From Desulfovibrionaceae bacterium UBA6814 (GTDB lineage: Bacteria > Desulfobacterota > Desulfovibrionia > Desulfovibrionales > Desulfovibrionaceae): 13,646 nucleotides of DNA. Under the pieces are notes generated by a model that was given only the letters and a program-made list of their open reading frames with translations, did no database searches and had not been told where the DNA came from. The stretch covers positions 7,388 to 21,033 of the forward strand of contig DKEU01000139.1 in assembly GCA_002452635.1 (NCBI GenBank). The letters run 5' to 3'. Shown here one piece after another: positions 1-7,203 of the stretch (position 1 is its first letter; each line of letters opens with the position of its first letter). Made by a program: the position numbers and the translations under genes.

Positions 1-1308
<1,308 letters not shown>

Positions 1309-1309
<1 letters not shown>

Positions 1310-3153
1310 CACGCTTCCTCCCTCGGCCTTTCGGGCTCCCCGGGCAGCAGGAGCCGGACCGTGGCGCCCTCGCCCGGCGCGGACGCCAATTCCAGGGTCC
1401 CGCCATGGTCGCGCACGATCTTGAGCACCATGGGCAGGCCCAGGCCCGTGCCCTTCTTCTTGGTGGTGGTGAACGGCTCCAGGGCCTGTTCCCGCTCGGC
1501 CTCGTCCATGCCCTGGCCGGTGTCGGCCACGGCCAGCTCCAGGCGGCCGTCGGCCAGGACCCGCGAGGTGAGGGCGATCTCGCCCCCGGACTCGGGCAGG
1601 GCGTCCAGGCTGTTGATCATGAGATTCAGGAGGGCCTGCTTGAGCAGGTCCGGATCGGCCGACACCCGGGGCGCGGCGAAGTCCGTGCGCAGCCGCGCGG
1701 CCTTGCGCTCCAGGTCCAGGGCCAGCAGGGTCTGCAGTTCCGCGGCCAGGGCCGGGAGGTCCACCTCGCGACGCTCCGGGGTGCGGGGCCGGGAGAGGTA
1801 GAGCAGGTCGCCCACCACCTTGTCCAGGCGGTCGGCCTCGCGCACCATGGTGGCGGCGTAGTCCTCTTCGGGCTTCTGGCCCTTGAGCTTGCCGGCGAAG
1901 AACTGGGCGAACCCGCGCAGGGCCGACAGGGGGTTGCGGATCTCGTGGGCTAGGCCTGCGGCCAGGCGGCCGATGGCGGCCAGCTTGCGGGCCTCCTCCA
2001 GGTCGCGCTCCAGGGCCGCGATGGGGGTGCGGTCGCGCAGGAGCACCAGGCGCTCGCTGGCCTGGCCGGCCTCGTCCCCGGCCCGGTTCGGCTCCCGGGC
2101 CTCGCGCACGGGCAGGCAGAGCACCTCCAGGCTGCGGCCCGCGTGCTCGGCCTGCACCCAGCCCTGGCCCGCGGCGTTGTCCATGGCCTGCTTGAGCACC
2201 GGCAGGTCCGCGCAGGGCGCGCCCACCAGGCCGCCGCCGGCGTCCCCGCCCACGTCGCCCAGGATGCCCCGGGCCGCGGGGTTGGCCGCGCTGATGCGGC
2301 CCTCGGGGTCCACGGTGAGCAGGCCGTCGGGCATGGAGTCCAGGAGCTTGGAGTGGAAGCGCTCCAGGTGGCGCAGGGCGCGGTCGCGCTCCCGGCGGCG
2401 CAGGGTGGCGTAGGCCAGGCCCAGAAGCAGCGCGGCCGAGACCAGCAGGTAGCCGGTCTGGAGCATGGCCGCCCGGCGGTAGGTGCGGAACTGGGCCATG
2501 TGCCGGCTGGCGTTCACGCCCACCACCAGCACCGGGGAGCCCTGCCCGGGGGGCGGGCAGTTCTCGCGGTCGGCGCCCTCGCCGGGCTCGCACAAAAAGG
2601 CCAGGGCCGAGCGCACCTGGCCGGCGGCCACGTACACGTCCTTGCCCGCGGCGCGGGCCAGGCCGCTCCATTCGCCCAGCGCGCCCAGGGCTTGTTGGGC
2701 CTGGGGCTCCAGGGTGAAGCCGGGGGGGCCGCCCTCGTGGGAGGCCACCATGAGCCTGCCGTCGGGCGCGTACAGGGCGGCGAAGGCGATGTCCTCGCTC
2801 TCGGCCAGGTCCTTGAACATCTCCTGCACCCGAGCGCGGGAGGCCTCGGGGTCCGGGGTGGACGCGCCCCCGTCCGGCCCCATCATGCCCGGCCCCAGGC
2901 CGCGGCCCGGCCCCATGCCGCGGCCCGGCCCCATGCCGTGGCCCATGAACCGGGAGCGCAGCTCGCGGATGAGGTTGCCCTCCACCCCGCGCAGGATGAC
3001 CCGGGAGGCCAGGTCCAGGTGCTCGAGCACCGTGGCCTCCTGCCTCCGGACGTTCTGCCAGGTGAGGAAGGAGAGCCCCGCGCCCAGGAAGACCAGGGCC
3101 AGGGCCCCCACGAGCAGGAGGTTGGTATGGGGATGGCGGGAGCGGATGTCCAT
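1309..3153 (-). CDS. zraS: Membrane sensor histidine kinase with PAS domain, ZraS-like
   Basis: 614-residue sensor kinase. Order: membrane segment 1 (about 11-32), periplasmic sensor region (about 33-228), membrane segment 2 (about 230-250), PAS domain (about 265-375), HisKA with phospho-acceptor His403 in LAHEIRNPLS, then HATPase_c with N-box Asn510/Asn514, DTGQGM (544-549) and GTGLGL (568-573). The periplasmic part contains a Gly/Met/Arg tract (about 71-92, repeated GMGPGR) like the tails of the neighbouring ZraP-like proteins, plus two cysteines (188 and 199). The ATG at 3153 follows AAGG at 7 nt and puts the first membrane helix close to the N-terminus. The frame stays open upstream to 3345, but that stretch crosses the sigma-54 promoter and its activator sites, so a longer start is unlikely. 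It should autophosphorylate in response to an envelope signal (Zn or other metal in known ZraS) and phosphorylate the adjacent regulator. The ligand is inferred. Confidence 0.93.
2888..2941. repeat. Three tandem 18-bp repeats inside zraS
   Basis: Three units at 2888-2905, 2906-2923 and 2924-2941, of the form cccggccccatgccgcgg, each differing from its neighbour at one base. Read on the minus strand they encode successive GMGPGR/GLGPGM hexapeptides in the periplasmic domain of the kinase. The in-frame 18-bp unit means copy number could change by slippage without breaking the protein. Confidence 0.9.
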
Positions 3154-3213
3154 GGGCGCGCCTTGGGCCGTGGTTTGGGCCCGGCCGGAGCCGGACCTGG
3201 GCTGACGTGCTGA

Positions 3214-3229
3214 AGCACGACCCGTGCCA
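3214..3229 (-). promoter_or_regulatory. Sigma-54 (-24/-12) promoter of zraSR
   Basis: Minus strand reads TGGCAC-GGGTC-GTGCT, matching TGGCAC-N5-TTGCa with the obligatory GG-N10-GC spacing. A start site near 3203 would leave a leader of about 50 nt before the zraS ATG at 3153. The same element lies before both zraP-like genes. Confidence 0.85.
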
Positions 3230-3287
3230 GGGAAATTATCCTTGTATTGCTGCCTGTTGCTTGAGGCGGCCCCAAATCCGGGCCAGA

Positions 3288-3333
3288 CCTTGTGCAATTT
3301 CAGGTACACCACACCCGGGAATTCAGTGCAAGG
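3288..3333. promoter_or_regulatory. Candidate upstream activator sites for the zraS promoter
   Basis: Two GTGCAA half-sites (3292-3297 and 3326-3331) sit inside CCTTGTGCAA and CAGTGCAAGG, about 63-102 bp upstream of the -24 element. This is the usual enhancer distance for a sigma-54 activator. The same hexamer in either orientation recurs at similar distances upstream of both zraP-like genes. Binding by ZraR is inferred. Confidence 0.6.
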
Positions 3334-3363
3334 TTTTTCACACATCCCGGGAGTTGTACGCGA

Positions 3364-3396
3364 AACAGCCCCGGGCCGGGTCGGTCCGGGGCTGTT
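3364..3396 (-). terminator. Hairpin downstream of the first zraP-like gene
   Basis: Perfect 11-bp inverted repeat AACAGCCCCGG / CCGGGGCTGTT around an 11-nt loop, 20 nt past the stop of the gene ending at 3417. On the minus strand the stem runs into TTTCGCG, so the T-tract is short. It is a plausible intrinsic terminator separating this gene from zraSR. Confidence 0.65.
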
Positions 3397-3416
3397 CCAG
3401 GGTGAGGGATCAGGGC

Positions 3417-3932
3417 CTAGTTGGCGCGGTCGTCGTCATCCGCGCCCCAGAAGGGGCAGTTGCCCGGGCCGAAGCCGTTGCCGGCCATGCCGTAGCCGCG
3501 GCCCATGTGGTAGCCGCCGCCCATGCCGGCACGGATGCCGTAGTCCTTGGCCAGGGTGGCGCGGAACGCGGTCTGCTCGGTGAAGAGCTTGGCCTGCAGG
3601 TCGTTCACGTCCTTGGTCAGGGCGGTGATGCGGGACTGGTCAGGAGTGGACTTGGCCAACTCGGCGGCCAGCTCCAGGTTCTTGGCGTAGAGGTCGGCGC
3701 GCAGGGGCTCGACCTTGGCCGCGTGCTCCTGGGCGGTCTTTTCCAGGGCCGTGCGCTGCTCGTCGGTGAGGCCGGCCGCCGGGCCGTAGCCCATGTGGTA
3801 GCCGTTGCCCATCATGCCATAGCCGGGGCCCATGTGGTAGCCGCGGCCGGAGCCGGGGCCGGCGAAGGACACCGCCGCCAGGGCCAGCACCGCGATGGCG
3901 GAAAGGGTGAGGATCAAGGTTCTGTTCTTCAT
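3417..3932 (-). CDS. zraP: ZraP/Spy-like periplasmic metal-resistance protein, His/Met-rich
   Basis: 171 residues. A signal peptide (about 1-24, MKNRT then a hydrophobic core, cleavage near SFA|GP) sends it to the periplasm. A Gly/Met/His/Tyr segment (25-53, with two YHMG) is followed by a charged helical hairpin (about 56-134: LTDEQRTALEK, DLYAKNLELAAELAKS, VNDLQAKLFTEQTAFRATLAKD) typical of the Spy/CpxP/ZraP Metal_resist fold. A second tail (137-162) has YHMGRGYGM and ends GFGPGNCPFW plus an acidic cap. ZraP relatives bind Zn or Cu and act as periplasmic chaperones that damp the ZraS signal. The ATG has AAGGAG 8 nt upstream. It is a single-gene unit with its own sigma-54 promoter and a downstream hairpin. 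Histidines: three in YHM motifs plus His70. One cysteine in the mature protein. Metal identity is not determinable from sequence. Confidence 0.88.
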   Translation of the reverse strand: MKNRTLILTLSAIAVLALAAVSFAGPGSGRGYHMGPGYGMMGNGYHMGYGPAAGLTDEQRTALEKTAQEHAAKVEPLRADLYAKNLELAAELAKSTPDQSRITALTKDVNDLQAKLFTEQTAFRATLAKDYGIRAGMGGGYHMGRGYGMAGNGFGPGNCPFWGADDDDRAN

Positions 3933-3983
3933 GGCTGCATCTCCTTACTGCGTGAGCAGTGTGTTTCGTTTCGATCTGAATAA

Positions 3984-3999
3984 AGCATAGCCCGTGCCA
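3984..3999 (-). promoter_or_regulatory. Sigma-54 promoter of the first zraP-like gene
   Basis: Minus strand reads TGGCAC-GGGCT-ATGCT with GG-N10-GC spacing, inside GCTTTGGCACGGGCTATGCT. That 20-mer matches the one before the second zraP-like gene at 18 of 20 positions. A start site near 3973 gives a leader of about 41 nt to the ATG at 3932. Confidence 0.88.
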
Positions 4000-4070
4000 A
4001 AGCAAAAGATGCAATGATTAATGAAGTTATGTAAAATACGCTACACTATTGATCTGTTATCTGTACGGCT

Positions 4071-4112
4071 GTTGCACTGCACAATCGGCATTGCGTGCAA
4101 ATACTGCACAAC
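4071..4112. promoter_or_regulatory. Candidate upstream activator sites for the first zraP-like gene
   Basis: Dense cluster with TTGCAC (4072-4077), CTGCACAA (4077-4084), TTGCGTGCAA (4091-4100) and a second CTGCACAA (4104-4111). The two CTGCACAA copies are 27 bp apart. The cluster lies about 72-113 bp upstream of the -24 element. The shared GTGCAA core with the other two promoters suggests one activator, most simply ZraR. Confidence 0.65.
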
Positions 4113-4185
4113 GGTTGAGACCGGCGCAGCGGGCTGCGGAGCAAGGATGAGTTGCGAAGGCCAGGAGCACGACGCGGAAAAGGGT

Positions 4186-4218
4186 GCGTCCCGGTCCGTG
4201 GGGGGCGGACCGGGACGC
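4186..4218 (-). terminator. Perfect 13-bp inverted repeat, candidate distal terminator of the second zraP-like gene
   Basis: Arms GCGTCCCGGTCCG (4186-4198) and its exact complement (4206-4218) enclose a 7-nt loop. On the minus strand the stem is followed by ACCCTTTTCC, a weak T-run. It lies 134 nt past the stop of the gene ending at 4352. Termination is plausible; a protein-binding palindrome is the alternative. Confidence 0.5.
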
Positions 4219-4292
4219 GTTTCAGGAGACAAGGCGGTTGAGGAGGGTCTCTATGTAATCCTGCGGCTGGTTGCGCGGCAGGCGGTTTCCAG

Positions 4293-4324
4293 GGTCCGGG
4301 GCTCCAGGCAGAGAGCCCCGGACC
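4293..4324 (-). terminator. Perfect 12-bp inverted repeat just after the second zraP-like gene
   Basis: Arms GGTCCGGGGCTC (4293-4304) and its exact complement (4313-4324) enclose an 8-nt loop, starting 28 nt after the stop codon. On the minus strand the sequence after the stem is CTGGAAAC, with no T-run. It may protect the mRNA 3' end or act together with the hairpin at 4186-4218 rather than terminate alone. Confidence 0.55.
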
Positions 4325-4351
4325 AATTCAGGAGGGTGGGCGCGGAAATTC

Positions 4352-4876
4352 CTAGTTGGTCTTGTCGTCGGCGTCGCCGACCCAGGCCGGGCAGTTGCCC
4401 GGGCCGAAGCCCTGGCCATAGCCGCCCATCATGCCCCGGCCGCCCATCATGCCGTAGCCCTGGCCGCCGCCCACGCCGCAGCCGGCGCCGCCGCGGATGC
4501 CGAAGTCCTTGGCCAGCTTGGCCCGGAAGGCCACCCGTTCGGCAAAGATCACGCCATTCAGGTCGTTGACTTCCTTGGTCAGGCTCGCCACCCGCTTGGC
4601 GTCGGGCGCGGACTTGGCCAGCTCGGCCTCCAACTCCAGGTTCTTGGCGTAGAGATCCTGGCCCGCGGCCGCGGTCTTCTTGGCATAGTCTTCGTAGGCG
4701 GTGCGCAGGGCGGCCTGCTGCTCCTCGGTGAGCTCCACGGCCGGGCCGAAGCCGTATCCGCCGCAGGGGCCGCGGCCGCTGCGGCCGGGACCGTAGCCCT
4801 GACCGGCAAAGGACACTGCCGACACGGCCACCAGGGCCACCACGGCAAAGGCAACGATGTAGGTTCTGGTCTTCAC
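4352..4876 (-). CDS. zraP: ZraP/Spy-like periplasmic metal-resistance protein, Cys/Met-rich paralogue
   Basis: 174 residues with a signal peptide (about 1-24, cleavage near SFA|GQ), a Gly-rich segment containing GPCGG (36-40), and the same helical hairpin as the neighbouring paralogue (49-128: LTEEQQAALRTAYEDYAKK, DLYAKNLELEAELAKSAPD, AFRAKLAKDFGIR). The Gly/Met tail (129-160) has GAGCGVGG and two GMMGG, then the shared terminus GFGPGNCPAW and an acidic end. The start is GTG at 4876, with AAGGAG 8 nt upstream; the open frame continues further but crosses the sigma-54 promoter. Unlike its paralogue it has no histidine at all and has three cysteines, so it may prefer a softer metal or a redox-dependent state (inference). 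It probably acts as a periplasmic metal-binding chaperone in the same circuit. It has its own sigma-54 promoter. Confidence 0.87.
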   Translation of the reverse strand: MKTRTYIVAFAVVALVAVSAVSFAGQGYGPGRSGRGPCGGYGFGPAVELTEEQQAALRTAYEDYAKKTAAAGQDLYAKNLELEAELAKSAPDAKRVASLTKEVNDLNGVIFAERVAFRAKLAKDFGIRGGAGCGVGGGQGYGMMGGRGMMGGYGQGFGPGNCPAWVGDADDKTN

Positions 4877-4929
4877 GAAGGGTTCTCCTTGGGGTTGGGA
4901 AAAGTGCGTTCCGGGTTCGCGCCGACTAC

Positions 4930-4945
4930 AGCATACCGCGTGCCA
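4930..4945 (-). promoter_or_regulatory. Sigma-54 promoter of the second zraP-like gene
   Basis: Minus strand reads TGGCAC-GCGGT-ATGCT with GG-N10-GC spacing, inside GCTTTGGCACGCGGTATGCT. A start site near 4919 would leave a leader of about 43 nt before the GTG at 4876. It is nearly identical to the promoter of the neighbouring paralogue. Confidence 0.88.
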
Positions 4946-5010
4946 AAGCACGTTGTTAAAAAATTTCAGCGTGTTATGTGAAATCGTTCGACCCGACCGG
5001 ACCCCAGTCG

Positions 5011-5058
5011 GTGCAGCCCGTGCACAAAAACCCTTGCACACGGTGCAAGGGATTGCAC
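5011..5058. promoter_or_regulatory. Candidate upstream activator sites for the second zraP-like gene
   Basis: Contains GTGCAGCCCGTGCAC (5011-5025), a perfect palindrome CCCTTGCAC-ACG-GTGCAAGGG (5031-5051) and a further TTGCAC (5053-5058). The cluster lies about 66-113 bp upstream of the -24 element. The 9-bp-armed palindrome is the clearest candidate for the full binding site of a dimeric activator. The cluster is also only 46-94 bp before the divergent rlmI start, so it may affect that gene too. Confidence 0.68.
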
Positions 5059-5104
5059 CAAACCCTGCATTGCCCCGGCCCGGGAAATGGGCTAGGCCCC
5101 GCCC

Positions 5105-6286
5105 ATGGCCGAGATCGTCATAGCCAAGGGGCGGGACAAGTCGCTCCTGCGCCGCCATCCCTGGGTGTTCTCCGGGGCCGTGGGCAAGGTGGAGGGCCGC
5201 GCCCGGCCGGGCGACACGGTGGAGGTGGTCTCGGCCGCGGGCCGCTGGCTGGGCCGCGGGGCCTTTTCCCCGGACTCCAACATCCGGGTGCGCATCTGGA
5301 CCTTCGATACGAACGAGGCCGTGGACGCGGCCTTTTTCCGCCGCCGCCTGGAACGCGCCCTGGCCGCCCGCGAGCTGCCGGGCGTGCCGGCCCGGGCCTG
5401 CCGGCTGGCGGCGGCCGAGGCCGACGGCCTGCCCGGGCTCATCGTGGACCGCTACGGCGACTTCTGCGTGTGCCAGTTCCTGGCTGCAGGAGTCGAACGC
5501 TTCAAGGCCGATATCGCGGACGCGCTCCTGGACCTCACCGGCTGCGCAGGCGTGTACGAGCGCTCCGACGCCGAGGTCCGGGCCAAGGAGGGCCTCACCC
5601 CCCTCACCGGGGTGTTGCGCGGGGCCGAGCCCCCGGAGCTGGTGGAGATAGACGAGGGCCCGGCCCGCTTCCTGGTGGACGTGCGCGGGGGACACAAGAC
5701 CGGGTTCTACCTGGACCAGCGCGACAACCGCCGCCTGGTGGCGGCCCATGCCGCGGGCCGGCGGGTGCTCAACTGCTTTGCCTACACCGGCGGCTTCGGC
5801 GTGGCCGCGGCCCTGGGCGGCGCGAGCGAGGTCATCCACCTGGAGGCCTCGGCTCCGGCCCTGGCCCTGGCCCGCCGGAACGTGGAGCTGAACCGCGTGG
5901 CCCACGTGCCCACCCAGTACCTGGAGGCCGACGCCTTTGCCCGGCTGCGCGAATTGCGCGACGCGGGCGAGCGCTTCGGGCTCATCGTGCTGGACCCGCC
6001 CAAGTTCGCGGACTCCAAGGCCGCCCTGGAGCGCGCCTGCCGCGGCTACAAGGACGTGAACCTGCTGGCCGCGCGGCTGCTGGCCCCGGGCGGGCTGCTC
6101 TTCACCTTCTCCTGCTCCGGGCTCATGGAGCCCGACCTGTTCGCCAAGGTGGTGGCCGACGCCTTCCTGGACGCGGGCCGCGACGCCCTGATCCTGGCCC
6201 GCCTGTCCCAGGCCCCGGACCACCCGGCGGCCGCGGCCTTTCCCGAGGGCAGCTACTTGAAGGGCCTGCTGCTCCGCGTGGCCTAG
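5105..6286 (+). CDS. rlmI: Class I SAM-dependent 23S rRNA methyltransferase, RlmI-like
   Basis: 393 residues, close to E. coli RlmI (396), which makes m5C1962 in 23S rRNA. An N-terminal PUA RNA-binding domain (about 1-75, with HPWVFSGAVG near 18-27) is followed by a linker domain. The Rossmann methyltransferase part carries GGHKTGFYLDQRDNR (195-209), the SAM-binding loop VLNCFAYTGGFGVAAALGGA (221-240), acidic Glu247, motif IV DPPKFA (297-302) and the cysteine motif FTFSCSGLM (333-341). Both the DPP and SCSG motifs are intact. No strong Shine-Dalgarno precedes the ATG; the nearby ATG at 5087 runs into TAG after one further codon. It is transcribed away from the zraP-like genes, with which it shares a 228-bp intergenic region. 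No intrinsic terminator is visible after the stop, only a pyrimidine-rich stretch. Confidence 0.9.
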   Translation: MAEIVIAKGRDKSLLRRHPWVFSGAVGKVEGRARPGDTVEVVSAAGRWLGRGAFSPDSNIRVRIWTFDTNEAVDAAFFRRRLERALAARELPGVPARACRLAAAEADGLPGLIVDRYGDFCVCQFLAAGVERFKADIADALLDLTGCAGVYERSDAEVRAKEGLTPLTGVLRGAEPPELVEIDEGPARFLVDVRGGHKTGFYLDQRDNRRLVAAHAAGRRVLNCFAYTGGFGVAAALGGASEVIHLEASAPALALARRNVELNRVAHVPTQYLEADAFARLRELRDAGERFGLIVLDPPKFADSKAALERACRGYKDVNLLAARLLAPGGLLFTFSCSGLMEPDLFAKVVADAFLDAGRDALILARLSQAPDHPAAAAFPEGSYLKGLLLRVA

Positions 6287-6374
6287 CTTCTCTTCTTTCC
6301 CCTTCCGGCTTTCCTCTTTCCTGCCCTCTATTCACGCGGGTTTTCAACGAATCCACTTTTTTTCCCATTTCCTC

Positions 6375-6402
6375 TTGACGGTCCCGCGGATTCTGTTATT
6401 AA
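6375..6402 (+). promoter_or_regulatory. Sigma-70-type promoter of the peroxiredoxin gene
   Basis: TTGACG (6375-6380), 16-bp spacer, then TATTAA (6397-6402). The -35 match is good (5 of 6); the -10 is moderate. The Fur-family box follows immediately, over the expected start site. Confidence 0.5.
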
Positions 6403-6405
6403 GAA

Positions 6406-6420
6406 TGATAACGATTATCG
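6406..6420. promoter_or_regulatory. Fur/PerR-type operator before the peroxiredoxin gene
   Basis: TGATAAC-G-ATTATCG is a 7-1-7 inverted repeat, 12 of 14 arm positions matching the Fur-family consensus TGATAAT-N-ATTATCA. It sits just downstream of the predicted -10, 50 nt before the start codon, a position for repression. Peroxide-responsive PerR control would fit the downstream gene; Fur proper cannot be excluded from the sequence. Confidence 0.72.
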
Positions 6421-6469
6421 CTGGCCATGCCGGCATCCATACAAACACAACCCAACAAGGAGAAGGACA

Positions 6470-7108
6470 ATGAGCTGCGACAGCACCAAACCCGCCCACC
6501 ATCCGGTCATCGAGCACGCCAAGGTCGGCAAGGAAGTCAAAGAGTTCACCATGGAGACCTACGACCCGGCCGAGGGCTTTTTCGGCACCGTGAGCCTGGC
6601 GGAGATCAAGAAGGCCGGCAAGTGGACCGTGCTCTTCTTCTACCCCGCGGACTTCACCTTCGTGTGCCCCACCGAGCTGGCCGACCTGGGCGCCAAGCAC
6701 CCCGAGCTGGCCGCCGCGGGCGTGGAGGTCATCTCCGTGTCCACGGACACCAAGTTCACGCACATGGCCTGGAAGCAGGACGAGAAGCTGCTGGAGAACG
6801 TGCGCTACAAGATGGCCGCGGACCCCAACGGCGCGGTCTCCCGCTACTTCGGGGTGTACGACTGCGAGTCCGGCCTGGACCTGCGCGGCACCTTCATCAT
6901 CAGCCCGGACGGCGTCCTGGTCGGCTCCGAGGTCAACTTCTTCAACGTGGGCCGCAACGCCGACGAGCTGGTGCGCAAGATGAAGGCCAACTTCTACCTC
7001 CGGGAGCACCCCAACGAGGCCTGCCCGGCCAAGTGGAATCCCGGCGACAAGACCCTGACCCCGGGCGAGAAGCTGGTGGGCAAGGTCTACGAGGCCTTGA
7101 ACTCCTAG
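6470..7108 (+). CDS. ahpC: Typical 2-Cys peroxiredoxin, AhpC/Prx1 family
   Basis: 212-residue cytoplasmic thiol peroxidase that reduces hydrogen peroxide, organic peroxides and probably peroxynitrite. The active site PADFTFVC (59-66) is the classic PxxxTxxC with peroxidatic Cys66. Resolving Cys185 lies in EACPAKW. VSVSTD-type and FTHMAW elements (about 89-101) and GRNADELVRK (161-170) are also in place. It is about 25 residues longer than the enteric AhpC because of an N-terminal extension, and resembles the Prx1-like AhpC of anaerobes. AAGGAG lies 7 nt before the ATG. It is a single-gene unit with its own promoter, a Fur-family box and a strong terminator. No AhpF, thioredoxin or rubredoxin reductant is encoded beside it. 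Cys3 in MSCDS and Cys132 are additional cysteines of unknown role. Confidence 0.93.
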   Translation: MSCDSTKPAHHPVIEHAKVGKEVKEFTMETYDPAEGFFGTVSLAEIKKAGKWTVLFFYPADFTFVCPTELADLGAKHPELAAAGVEVISVSTDTKFTHMAWKQDEKLLENVRYKMAADPNGAVSRYFGVYDCESGLDLRGTFIISPDGVLVGSEVNFFNVGRNADELVRKMKANFYLREHPNEACPAKWNPGDKTLTPGEKLVGKVYEALNS

Positions 7109-7137
7109 CCCTCCACTCCCGTCTCTGGTAAAACAAG

Positions 7138-7168
7138 CGGGCCTTCCGGCAACGGAAGGCCCGTTTTT
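7138..7168 (+). terminator. Rho-independent terminator of the peroxiredoxin gene
   Basis: Perfect 11-bp stem CGGGCCTTCCG / CGGAAGGCCCG closed by a GCAA (GNRA) tetraloop and followed by TTTTT, 30 nt after the stop. It is preceded by an A-rich run, so it may work weakly in the other direction. Confidence 0.95.
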
Positions 7169-7203
7169 CGTGACCGCGAACCCGAGCCCCAAGGATGCCG
7201 CCC

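Larger units (their letters stand above)
3933..4351. other. Gene-free interval between the two zraP-like genes
   Basis: I see no credible coding sequence here. From right to left (the direction of transcription) it holds two perfect hairpins (4324-4293 and 4218-4186), a spacer with no recognised signal (about 4112-4185), the activator-site cluster (4111-4071), an A+T-rich stretch (about 4010-4070) that stands out in this G+C-rich window, and the sigma-54 promoter with leader (3999-3933). The A+T-rich segment lies between enhancer and promoter, where DNA bending (for example by IHF) is usual in sigma-54 systems. That role is inferred. Confidence 0.8.

Noticed and set aside
4352..6223. Long minus-strand open frame extending the second zraP-like gene upstream
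   Set aside because: It runs antisense through rlmI with biased composition. The GTG at 4876 has a good ribosome-binding site and a clean signal peptide behind a sigma-54 promoter.
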